DNA from: Ophthalmolycus amberensis
Lineage: Eukaryota; Chordata; Actinopteri; Perciformes; Zoarcidae
DNA: 64,000 nt
Assembly: GCA_024529925.1 (NCBI GenBank)
Contig: JAFEUB010001020.1
Span: 691,501-755,500 of the forward strand
Direction of reading: 5' to 3'
Below, piece after piece: positions 39,661 to 51,100 of the stretch. The position numbers and the translations under genes were made by a program. Every line of letters starts with the position of its first letter. Positions within the stretch are counted from its first letter, which is position 1. The notes beneath the pieces are model-generated. The model saw only the letters and a list, made by a program, of their open reading frames with translations, was not told the DNA's origin and did not search any database.

Positions 39661-40844
39661 CAGACCTATAAACCCATAGTTTTTACAACAACGGTCGTCC
39701 ATTATCCAAAATCCTCATGCATATAAACAAATTTGTATTAAACTAAATAGTTGAACTCAGTTCCAAGTATTTAATAGATATAAAGCAAATGCCCGTGGTC
39801 TTGTTTCCCTTGCTTTGCCTTCAGGCCAGAGGGGCTGCCAGGGCCGTACAACTCATCAGATTTCTCATAACATTTAATTTAACCTCAACATATGATAATA
39901 AACGGTTCAACAATAAAATGCATGATGGAAGGAAACGATCTTTAACAGTAACCAGCTTGATTGATTACAAGTTCAGAGACTGTTACAGCTTTTGATGGCA
40001 GTGATGCCTAAACAGATGTGTGCAGCAGTAATATCTGAATGGTGTACTACTTTGGTATTATGTTCAGTAAAACTGTTGCTCTTTTGAGCTACAAAGCAGA
40101 TTTCCTGTGAAACTGAATCCGATGACAATGTGACACTTTTGTCTCATTTATCTAGCAATTATTATGATAGCTGTGGTCATATTTTATACACTTTATCTTT
40201 CACATCAAAACCTCTTCAGGGACATACTAGAGATCTCTCTCTCAAACTCCCAGGGGACCAATCGCTCCTTTCTGTAAATATTCCTCAATCTCTTTTTGGG
40301 GAGACAGCGTTGGCAGCGACAACCTTTTCTGAGGAGCCCGAAGCCCACCAATTACTGAAAAGTTGAGGATGCTTTTAGCGGCAGCCTAAGGTCTGAAAGT
40401 CCCTTTCAAGTCAGCCAGGCAGCCATACAGTCAGACGATCAGTCAGCCGTTCGGAGGGCCTGCGGCGACGGGAAAGTTCCCTGCGGTTAAAACAGGAAGA
40501 GAGACGGGAGAGTCTGCATGCTGAGGAAGCTAACATGGCCTCATGTGGCTTACAGCAAACCTGTAAGATGACAGGGAACAGGCACGGCGAGAAGACTCAG
40601 CATTCTCGGTTTCTGCCACATGCACGATGTGTGTGTGCGTGTGTGTGTGTGTGTGTCTTGTATGCAAGAGCTGTGGGTGCTGTGTTGTGGTGAGAATGCA
40701 AACGCTGGTGTTGTTTTTTTCATTTTCGGGAAGAAGAACTGAAGATTTTCCTGTAAGCTTAAAGAGAAATTGGGGGGGGGGGGGGACACCGCAGAAAATA
40801 ACAGATTGTGCTGATGGTTAGTCAACTGACAGTTTTAATAATTA

Positions 40845-41090
40845 TTATTTGTTCTTCTAATTCATCAAGCAAACATGCCATTTGATGAATTCAGCTTCTA
40901 AAATGGGTTTGGATTGATGTTTAGACGTAACATTTGGAGATGTTACCTTATGATCTGAGGAACTAGTTACTGCACTCTTTTTCTGACAATTTAAAAGACT
41001 AAAAGATGAACATTGACAACTATTTTGACGATAATTGATGATTATTTTCATTAAAGATCATCAATCCGTTTGCAATTAATCGATTACACC
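40845..41090 (+). mobile_element. AT-rich dispersed repeat copy
   Basis: Landmarks are ATTCAGCTTCTAAAATG, TTCTGACAATTTAAAAGACTAAA, ACTATTTTGACGATAATTGATGATTATTTTCATTAAAG and AATTAATCGATTAC. The end motif is typical of the same family as at 33625-33870. Confidence 0.55.
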
Positions 41091-41689
41091 GCTCAATTAG
41101 CTCAATGTCTCCCGTTGCAGCAGTGAGGTAAGAGTGTACTCATGTAGGAGTGCGTCCGTACATTGTGACATCACAGATGTGGTTACAGGTGAAACAAACC
41201 ACTTAGCTAATCACACCCAGAGGTGCAACATGTGTGAAACATCCAGTGAAACACTCACTCATTCATTCATTTCATTCATGTCCTGCATGAAACCACTTAT
41301 CTCAACATACGTGCATAGGTTCACTTGCCTAACGTACTTAACGGACGTCACGTACGAAACGTAATTAACTTAACTTGCTTTTTTAACTTAAGTTACGTAA
41401 CAAACGTGCTTATTATAACCCAAACCACGATCTTTTCTCAGAGCTAATCAAGTAGTTCTTGAAGTCTGTTGGACTACCCTGCACGTTAAACAATGACGCC
41501 CAGGGGCACCTGACCAAGCGTCTGTGTGACGAGTTGGGACTCAGAATCTGTTGGTTTCTTTTAAGTGTCATAAAATGGTGAAATATGCCGTGTATAATCC
41601 CCAAGAGCCCAATGTGACGTGTTCAAATTGTTGTTTTTTATCTGACCGTCTGAAAAAAAAAAAGTTTAAAAAGGGGATTCAATTAACCC

Positions 41690-41862
41690 TTCAGCCCTGC
41701 AACTGATAAGCAGATGTGGGAAACATTGGAAAGACAAAGAAAAGCAGCAAATCCTCACATTTGAGAGGCTGAAACCAAAGAATGTTGGTCTGAAATCATT
41801 CATCCTGTCATCAAAATGGTCGCCGATTCATTTTCTGTCAAATGACAGATCAATTAAACCTC
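41690..41862 (-). mobile_element. AT-rich dispersed repeat fragment
   Basis: GAAAAGCAGCAAATCCTCACATTTGAGAGGCTGAAACCAAAGAATGTT is an internal landmark of the same family, here in the orientation opposite to the copy at 40845-41090, only 600 bp away. It starts at GCCCTGCAACTGAT. Confidence 0.55.
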
Positions 41863-44049
41863 TCAGCTCTGCTAAAATGAAAATAATAAGTATCCCCGCC
41901 TTGATAATGGTCCAAATTTAGAATCTTTAACATAGTTTGTGTTCAGACTCTTTGGATAAAGAGAAGGCCACGGTCTCTCTGCTGTGGTTGGGTGACGCCT
42001 GGAGTTGCAGGATTGCCAAAGCGGCAAACCTTCAAACAAATCACACACTATTTCCGCCGTGATGAATACCACACGGCGGGTACCGGCCTCCTGGATTAGG
42101 CCCGCCGTAAATCTTCGCGGCCGTCGGGAACAGCTGCGCCCGAGTGTTGAGCGATGAGCAGCACTTCTGCTTTAAGGCTTTGTTAAATGTCACGCCGACG
42201 AGTGAGGGGCGCATTGCGCTAAATATCAAGCTAGCTTCTGTCAATTAGCACGCGGTGAATATATTAGACAGTACAAAGCCCAAAGGAGCCGTAACGGGAG
42301 CCCTAATAGTTTTGCTCTTTGTGAGATATGTGCTTGCCGTGTTTATTAGGCTCTTCGCTGGTAAGTACAGTGCTGGATGGTAGCGAAGAGGTGCACCAGT
42401 CACACAATTCGCCAGCACACCACCTCAAAGTGCCCCGAGAGGGTGAAACGCGTCGCCTAAACTCATGTTGGTGGAAAGCAAAAGAAAGAAGAATGCGATT
42501 TGAAAACAAATAAAGGGCAAAGCGCTTACTGGAAAAGGTTACACAGTTATCACCGAGGTTTTCCAACCAGTTTTAGTCAGAGCATGTGAGGCACGGAAAG
42601 GTTGATAATTGTCAGGTCCTGGCGTGGCCCTCACCCCCCTCAGGTGCTTTGACATTTCAAAGTGAATTTAAGCGCGCTGGTCTTCCGCTGCTGCGACCCT
42701 TCCGCCACGGCGGCCTCCGACGCCGACAGCCAGCACCAGCAGTTCGTCTCCCAGAACCAGCCCTGACATTTTGTCTTCTCCTCGGCGTGAAGCGAATGTG
42801 TTTGTGTGTGTGTGTGTGTGTGTGTGCATCTGCATGTGTGCCTGTTCAAGAGCGGCCGTGCTGCACTTCCTTCCGCCCACCACTTTCTTTAGATAATGCA
42901 ACACGTGATAAACTGCACACACACTCAGGTGTCAAACCGCCGAGGGAAGTCTGCGTGGGCTGCAGAATGTGTGAGACAGAGACAGAGAGAGACAGAGAGA
43001 CAGAGAGACAGAAAGGATGAGAGGAAATCATCCTCCAACACACCAGCCATGAGCTCGTGAACTGGGAGAGCAAACAAGCGAGGACGCCGGAACTGCGCTC
43101 GAATGGAGAGGACCCGCGTCCTCGGTTAATTACTGAAACACACGGCATTATCAGATCAGATCAACATTTTCCTTTTTGTAGCGACGTAATTAGATCAGTT
43201 TGAGATTCACCAGATTATTTCCCGCTGTGGTTGCAAAAAACGGCGCGATATGATCACGACCGCGGAATCTTCATGAGCTGAAACCGGAAAGCGGCGATTC
43301 AGTTCAGCCACTCGGTTGGCCTTCGACCGACGTATCTTCTTTACGCTCCTGCAGTAAAGCATCTCGGCGCCCTTCAGCCCAGCAGCGTACTCTGCACTTT
43401 TATCAGATGTTCCTCCGGTTTAAAAGGTACGCAGACCAAACAAATACTTTGTGTTTTATATGGTCTTTTTTTACTACAATAATAGTGCTGATATGACAGC
43501 AAAGTTTCAGGACTGACTTAAAAAACAAAACAAGTATGACTCAAAAACACAAACTGTGACATAATAATACAAAAGTAGATTTTGAACCTCACCAAATCAT
43601 AGAAATAGAACAGGACTAGAACGGACATTCCCATTCAACCCAATGTAACAGGATGGTCAGAGTAGCGGGATAACTTCAGTATAAACCGACTCGCAGCAAG
43701 TCGCGGACTCATTCATGCAGGCGTGACGTGTACAACAACAGCGTCTAGTACGTGTGTGTGTGTGTGTGTGTAGTCCTGGCATGCCAGCCGTCTATTCTAT
43801 AAGTAAGAAAGAAAGAAGGAATTGGGTCGGCTCGGTGACGACCTCCACTGCCAGCTTAGCGGCGGAGCAACACACTTTGAGGCCCCCACTGACGAGTGTC
43901 GTCACCATTACAACCAACGCTTCGTTTGAACTCCAGACATTCAACGCCAACTTTGTCTTTATCTGGTACTCCTCTCCATTAAAAAATCACATACTCAGCA
44001 GCAAACACCTGCTTTTGTTTTTGAAAACGCTAAATCTTTAATCTCAGTA
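41863..44049. other. Intronic sequence with short GT tracts
   Basis: No exon recognised. GT tracts at 42801-42824 and 43751-43770, and a GACA/GAGA purine stretch at 42973-43016. Near 42190-42290 there is moderate-complexity sequence with CAATTAG and TAATAG cores, not called. Confidence 0.45.
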
Positions 44050-44515
44050 GGTCTTTTCAACAGCAGCAGAGAACTATAAACACAAAGACATATTTAGGGA
44101 CATAACCTGGCAAGTCAACAAGCTGGTCGGTATAATTGATGCAGCCTTGACTACTGCCTGTGAAGCACGTTTGATGTCATTCACATCAAACATATGTACA
44201 GCAGTCCCAGTCGATGCTGCTGCCGACGCCTCAAACTTCCCCGCTCGAAGCGCATCAAAGAAATGTCACATAATTCAACACTATTCTATTTCATTGTATA
44301 TACTGTGCATTTTTGTTGTTTTATCTTATATATTCTATATTCTGATATTTAATTTGTCCTACTCTGTTATTCTATTGTGCATTTTTTAATACTTAATATT
44401 TTTGGTGACTCTGCTACTTTGCTAATTGGTGTGTCTTGCTGCTGTAACATACAAATTTCCCCCTGGGGATAAATAAAGTACATATCTATCCATCTATCTA
44501 TAATGTACGTCCATT
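44050..44515 (+). mobile_element. 3' tail of an L2-like LINE or its SINE derivative
   Basis: The right end, ACAAATTTCCCCCTGGGGATAAATAAAGTACATATCTATCC, followed by ATCTATCT units, is the hallmark 3' end of L2-clade LINE copies in fish: a small CCCC-GGGG hairpin, then AATAAAG, then a tetranucleotide tail. The T-rich sequence before it fits the 3' untranslated part. The coding region is absent, so this is a 5'-truncated copy. The left boundary is a guess. Confidence 0.6.
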
Positions 44516-45370
44516 ATTGCTGCCATTGCATTTTTGGCCTCGAGGTTTCCACGAGCAACAGAGCGTCTTCCCGACGCTGCTGTCAGAGTCAGAATGATAA
44601 TAGTGCGCTTCGGGGTGCACATCAGCATTTAGGACTACTGCTACATTTAATGTGGTGAAGTCGAACTTCCCCTCTCGGGCTCCTGTTCTGAAACGATGGG
44701 GCTTTCATTCCCGTTGAAGCTCACAGCCTGCGTGGTTTGTTAATGAAGCACCGCGTCGCGTTTCGAGCTTTGCGTTGATGTGTCGTTTTGTTTACACGAA
44801 GACTTGAGCGAGCACCTCTGTGACATCGACAGAGCTCCGCACCAGCGTGGATAACAAGGCTGCCAATTAACTAGTCCTCCACTACACCTCCCTGATTCTG
44901 GGGGCAGATTCACCTCCCATTAACTCCCATTACAGGGAGGTTAGGCTGAAATGACGGCATCGGAGGTTTTAGCTGCTTTCTTCTTGTGCACTCGTCTCGT
45001 AGAGCGGGCCCGGAACGCCCAAACACGTTAATTGGTTTCCAGAAATGCTGTACAACATTTTCAGCGTCTCGTCACAGACTTGTGGCCTTTTACTGCAAGC
45101 GATGTTTAAAGGAAAACACGCTGCTTCCTCTACTGAGAGACACTGTAACACTCGTGAGGAAGTAATAACACACCACCAAGTCGGCTTGTTCCTGCTCTGC
45201 GCTGACGATTAAAATAAGTGAAGACGCTAATAGAAACACAGCAAGAGTGTGACACTGTAGCACGTTTCCAAAAACAGGGTGCCAAAGTGCTTCACAGTTA
45301 CAAAAGGATGATAAAAGCCTTTGGATTAATAAATACACCAAAAGAGGCAATTGTTTAACAAAAACAGAGC

Positions 45371-45802
45371 TACGGAAGCCCTGAGAGGAAAATGAGAGAA
45401 GAAGAAAAAAAAGGTTATTTCAAATTTCCCGAATATTTTTTAATCGGTGAAACAGGTGGGTTTTGATAGGTTAAAACATTTTTGTTGTTGTCAGGATCGT
45501 GTTTGTTGTTATACTCAATTCGGCCACACGAGGCTGAAGAGCACCACTGCCCTGTGTTCTTAATAGGACTAAAAGCATTCATATCTTCTTTCAGGTAAGT
45601 TTTAGTTTCTCCATGTAAAGTACTTATTGTGTGTTATCAAGTTATATAAATTAAAACTCTCCTAAACAAATGTAGTGGTGGTGGTCCACTTCGGCCTATT
45701 GTGGCCGAAGTGAGTATTACAACAACAGACAGACGGATAAATAAAAAGATTAGAAAGATTTCAGCAGTCTTCTTTTCTCGCTTTCCTCTCAGGGCTTCCG
45801 TA
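45371..45802. mobile_element. Complete 432-bp element with ~35-bp terminal inverted repeats
   Basis: The left end TACGGAAGCCCTGAGAGGAAA continues into a GAGAGAAGAAG stretch. The right end is its complement, ending TTTCCTCTCAGGGCTTCCGTA, with only a few mismatches over about 35 bp. The outermost TA dinucleotides may be the target duplication, which would point to a Tc1/mariner-like or similar TA-inserting family. The interior has no transposase. It contains CACTTCGGCCTATTGTGGCCGAAGTG, an internal hairpin at 45689-45714. Confidence 0.8.
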
Positions 45803-46290
45803 CAAACCAGTGTAAGGAATCAGAGACAAAACGCAATGAATAAATGATAGAAATAATTTGCTAAAATAATGATGGCTGAATGGCTTAAAAATGTAACAGT
45901 TGAAACCACTGCGAGTGGTAATAGTATGAACGTTTATCACCGATAGTTACAGGTAACATCCAGGCGACTCCTGCAGCAAAGACCTCTCTGTTGATCGGCT
46001 TTGTGGCTCGACTGAAACACCCGGACAAAGTGAAAAAGAAACTAGTCCACCAGATATTCTGTCCACGCAAACAAAGAAGGCAAAGGTTAGCTGATTACCA
46101 TTAGAAAAGACCGCTGGCACCCAAAACAGAGCCGGCATCCGAGTCTGCTTAAAATTGCAAATTGGGCCGAGGCCCTTTGAATGCTGCATCAAGTCTGACA
46201 CTTAATTATTGTGTACTTTACATCTATTTCGCTTGAGAGTGGGAGCTTGGCAGCGAGAGGCTGATCTTAATCTTGCCCGGGCTTGCGTGA

Positions 46291-46444
46291 GCGTGTGTGT
46301 GTGTGTGTGTGTGTGTGTTTGTTTGTGTCTGCGCATCCTCACGAGGCCTGTCCTGCTACTTTGGAATACAATAGCCAATGCAAACAGGAAGTTAAGCTGC
46401 GCTTCCTGTGCTTTATCCAATCAGACACTTCCTTTTCACTTCAC

Positions 46445-46488
<44 letters not shown>

Positions 46489-46632
46489 TTTGTGTCTGCG
46501 CATCCTCACGAGGCCTGTCCTGCTACTTTGGAATACAATAGCCAATGCAAACAGGAAGTTAAGCTGCGCTTCCTGTGCTTTATCCAATCAGACACTTCCT
46601 TTTCACTTCACTTTGTGTGTGTGTGTGTGTTG
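46291..46632. repeat. Exact tandem duplication (167-bp period) bounded by GT tracts
   Basis: The 131 bp at 46317-46447 and 46484-46614 are identical with no gap by eye. Each copy is flanked by GT microsatellite (46291-46316, 46448-46483, 46615-46631). Unequal exchange or slippage between GT tracts would give this layout. The unit has no coding potential. Confidence 0.95.
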
Positions 46633-46644
46633 CTGGCATCCTGC

Positions 46645-46664
46645 GGGGGGGGGGGGGGGGGGGG
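46645..46664. repeat. G20 homopolymer
   Basis: Twenty G in a row, 13 bp after a short GT tract and followed by AGCAGCGGCGGC. Confidence 0.9.
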
Positions 46665-47001
46665 ACAACAGCAGCGGCGGCAGACAAACAGCCGACATCG
46701 TGGAAGAGATGAGCGCTTCCACCCCGGACTACACAAGAATCAGAGGAAATCAAAGCATCGGCAAGTTACCCTGCCTCAGCAGCGGCAAAAAACGCGCTGA
46801 ACCGCCATGAGCACCTGAGTGTGTGTGTGTGTGTTCCCTCCCTGCTTAGCTGTCAGTCAGGACACCCAGAGAGGGAGAGGTTGGCTGGTGTTTTTCAAAG
46901 GCGGGCCATGTGTGCGTTAAGCTGTGGGAGATGACCTGACCTGGATAGAGGCAGCGGGTGAATAAATAAATAAGTCAGCCACATGCTCAGAGCCCTCACA
47001 C

Positions 47002-47004
<3 letters not shown>

Positions 47005-47064
<60 letters not shown>
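47005..47064. repeat. (TG)30 microsatellite
   Basis: 60 bp of uninterrupted TG. Confidence 0.95.
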
Positions 47065-47065
<1 letters not shown>

Positions 47066-47251
47066 TGATTATCGATGTAGACATTTTCTATGCATGACCG
47101 AGTGGGAGTGTGCTCGCCAGGTCGAGATCAATGTGCATATGAGGTGGAGGAACAGCAGTATGGAGTGTGTGTGTGTGTGTGTCCCTTTTCAATGTATAAT
47201 GTCTCTGTGCCCACACATACGTGGGCTGTATGTCTATACAATTTATGTTGC

Positions 47252-47254
<3 letters not shown>

Positions 47255-47294
<40 letters not shown>
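47255..47294. repeat. (GT)20 microsatellite
   Basis: 40 bp of uninterrupted GT; a shorter GT tract lies at 47166-47180. Confidence 0.95.
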
Positions 47295-47297
<3 letters not shown>

Positions 47298-47407
47298 CCT
47301 GCTACCAAAGGGGCTTGAGGGCTTATATTAATGAAGCATTTTGTCTCTGTGGAGCTCCGTCAGTACAACAAGCCCCTGACGTGATTAATAACTGCCTTGC
47401 TTCCCCA

Positions 47408-47408
<1 letters not shown>

Positions 47409-47489
<81 letters not shown>

Positions 47490-47534
47490 GTGTGTGTGTA
47501 TATATATATGTATGTGTGTGTGTGTGTGTGTGTG
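47409..47534. repeat. Compound GT / GTAT / TA microsatellite
   Basis: GT units to about 47457, then mixed GTAT tetranucleotides, a short TA block near 47499-47508, and GT again. The three GT tracts within 47.0-47.5 kb make this one of the densest microsatellite stretches in the window. Confidence 0.92.
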
Positions 47535-48108
47535 CTCATGAGGGCCCAATGGAAAAGCCCCAGTCACCGTTAATGAGAGGAGTACATTAGCTCTCCCTGT
47601 TTATGGCTCCATGCTCTGCCATCCACTCTGCTGCTGCCCTTCTAATGAAGCTTCTGCATCGGCGTTGCCTCTCTCTCCAGGACGCCACACCGCTTAAAGC
47701 TTCCGGCCGGGAGCCAAATGCTTTAATGCAACCACGGAGCGACGACACCAAAGCTGAACGCATCCATTTTACACGACGAGTAAAGATAAGGCACCGTGCC
47801 GCTTTGTTAAAAACGTGGCATAATGCGTGCAAACTACCGTACGTAGGTGGCTGTAAACGTTGTCGCGGGTGTGTGTGTCTGTGTGTGTGTGTGGGTGCAC
47901 CCACATTATCTGCTAAGCTTCTCGCAGCCCTGCTTAGCAAGGTGCTCATCATCCATCTTCATTTCCCAAGGTGCCAGTGTGTGTGTGTTTCTGGGAGGGG
48001 GGGGGGTGAGGACATGAGATTCTGAAAAGGTGCAATTGTTTGTGACTGGACACATCTGACTGTTAAAGAGATCAATTACAACCTGCGTGGTCTCACCTGA
48101 AGGGCTGA

Positions 48109-48127
48109 CCCCCCCCCCCCCCCCCCC
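48109..48127. repeat. C19 homopolymer
   Basis: Nineteen C in a row; another C-rich run is at 48238-48246. Confidence 0.88.
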
Positions 48128-51100
48128 ACCCTACTTATGTCTCCGTAAAGCCCCCCGCTCCCCTCCCTTCCTCCTGCGCTGGAAGTAGTACCACACGGCC
48201 CGGTTTTGCAAGACGCTGTCTGATGCACTTAATTCATCCCCCCCCCACTCCTCCATATGCCTGTACATTAACTCCCTCCGAATGTGACACGCCTCACTGA
48301 GCCGTGAGCTCTCGCCCTAAAACAAATCAACCCTCACGGACCGCACGGGCGCGATGGAGACTGCCGACGGATACACGGATCCTCGTAAAAAACAAAACAA
48401 GAAAGAAGCCCGGCGGCGGGGAAACGAAATCAAATGGACAGGAACCGAGGCGCACATCACTGGCTCTTCTTTCCACTCCGCATCACACGGCTCCCGACGT
48501 CTGAATAGAAATTTTGTCGCCTCTCATCCATATTTTTCTCAAACCCGCACACATCAAACGGAGTCAGTCTCGGCTCTTGCCTGAGGCGACGGAGATTAAT
48601 TGCGTCTAATCACGGCTAGTTTTCCACAATTACTAATTGCGGAATATTAATGAATCAGCAAGAGGGAAGTATCAAGTTTCCCGCTGTAGGTCAAAAGTAA
48701 TCATCCTCATATCTGATGCAAAAGTGCAGTTGTTCTTCCGAATTAAGATGAATTATACTGATTGTCAATATTAATAATCAGCCCAACTACAAAAAAAACA
48801 ACACAGAGCGCCTTTGTTCCCATAATCAGATGAATTAACATAAGCTGTTGATGAATTTGTTTTATAATCAAGATCCGTTTTTTCTCCTGGGACTAGGCCT
48901 GTTATCAGTGCGTGCATTGACATCCTGTCTTAATTCATAGAGCAATTCATCCAAAATAGAACATTGTTAAAGGAAAGGGCAGTAGTAACATATGGCCCGT
49001 CTTGGTTGGCTGGGTTTGACCTCTCCGTCTGCAGTTTCATGAAATGTTTCACAGTTGATCTCAATTTGATCTCACTTATGTGCAAAGCTGCTTTGAAAGT
49101 CTAAACGGTGCCATCCCACCGTTACGAAGGCCCATTGGACCGAAACCCAAATAGTCCCCAAAATGTCCCAAATGTCCGACAGCCCCTTATCATGAAAAAC
49201 AATTGGCAATTTCTCAAAAAAAACTAACAGAAGCACAAGGCTAATTATTATGCGAAATGACGCCATTGAACCTTTCCGGTAACAATGTTTTCTCCCCTAC
49301 CGTGGCAAAAGTACGAGGCAGAGTAGTGGGTCATGCCTTCGCTCTGGGAGGGAATAAAACATAATCGGGTACGCCCAGGTCCGGGCTTGGACAGGAACCG
49401 TGCGGGGGGGTGGGGCCGGATATTTTGGGGCAGATTGTAGCTCTAAGTTAAAGTCAGCGAGAAAAAAAGAAAGCTGATGCAGTGACTGAGATCACTTTCA
49501 TGCTGCTTGAATCTCTGCAAGGGCTGACAGGAATTTCGGAAATGGCACATCATCCTCGTGTATACATGTCATCACGATGCACATCTGTTTAACTGATCCT
49601 GCATCAGCAAAAAAAAATAAATAACTGAGATAAATACTCAGTCTCTGCGTGGATCTTCTTTTCGACCGAGTGACATTCTCCGGCGCTGATGCACTGCTGC
49701 TTTACCCGCGGGCACAGCGAGCCATCAATCTTTATAAATCATTCAGTTCTTCTCCTGTTCTGCCCTCCACACACACACACTGGAGGACACACTAAGAACG
49801 CACACCCAACGTACACACACACACACACCTCGGTCTCGTTCCTCCCTCTCTCCTGCAGTGCATGAGAACATTGAGCTGAAACAAGGACTATATTTTTTTA
49901 AAGTCCTGAAATAGCCTGTCCTGTGGAGTCGCCGCACAACCAACATGACACGGACTGAATCACGAGATGATGTGAGAGGAATGATATTGATATTTAAAGA
50001 AGTGATTCATGACATTTTTACATTTATTTAAGAAAGAAAAGTCCTGTTTTCCCCCCATACTCTCTTTAACGCGTCACAATAGTTCGATTCCCGATTTGAC
50101 ATTTTTCATCGGCGTTCTTCTGCGTGCCCGTTAAATCTTGTCCGTATACTGAAAATCCTTTTGGTGCAGATGAGGTGTCTATGAGCAGCGACGTGGTCGG
50201 ACTAGTCAGAGAGCAGAACAGGAGACAGAAACACAAGCTTCCTCGGATTTCACCGAATCACGAGAAGTCGTCATGTGAGAACACCGCAGCGATGACCGCC
50301 AACGAGGAATGCGGCACTACTTACATGCGATGCCTCGTAAAGCGGCGCCCACAGAGCAGTGCTGGACGTATCGCTCGCCGTGCGAGTCACAAGCTCATGA
50401 GATCATGTTCTCCAGCGCCCCGGCCTGCTTTTGCCTCTTTCATTTCCTGTGGATCTTCAGTTCTGTTTCTGTTTCAGAGTCATATGTGCAGCACGTGCTC
50501 CGGGGCTTCTCTTTTTAACCCGTGAAGGTGCCGCTATGGTGAGGAATCAAGAATCAAACAGCGACGGAAGGTTAAAGGTCAACTCTACTGACAGCTTTGT
50601 AAAAAAAAAAAAAAAATTATAACAAAAGAGGAAGAATTTAGCAGTCATTTGGCCTGATTGGAGCTGTAAAGTGAGACAAGTGGATCACAATGAATAATTC
50701 ATCAACCCCTTTTAAAAACTCAGCTGGGACTGAAGTAAATTTAAAATATTCTGCGGGGGAGAATTTTCAATATTTTGTGAGGATGTAAATCATTTAATAA
50801 GTTGTCAAGTTAAAGCTGTGAGCTCAGAAAGACTTCACGATGAGGAGTGGCATCTGGGGCGAGATAAAAAGAACAGAAAAATTGTTGTTTTTTAGTGTTG
50901 AGGAGGGGTGTCTGCTGTCAGCAGGGCGGCTGTCGTGTCCCCGTGTCCCCCCCCCCCCGCCCCCCCCGCCCTGTGGTCACCTTGTATTTAAATAACATTG
51001 CGGCCCATTGATCTCCAGGGAGAGGCCGCGTTGGCTCCGATTTAGACTGCGGAGGAATGCCGGAATGTTTTAGGCTCTGAGCCAGCAGCCTTTTCCTGGC

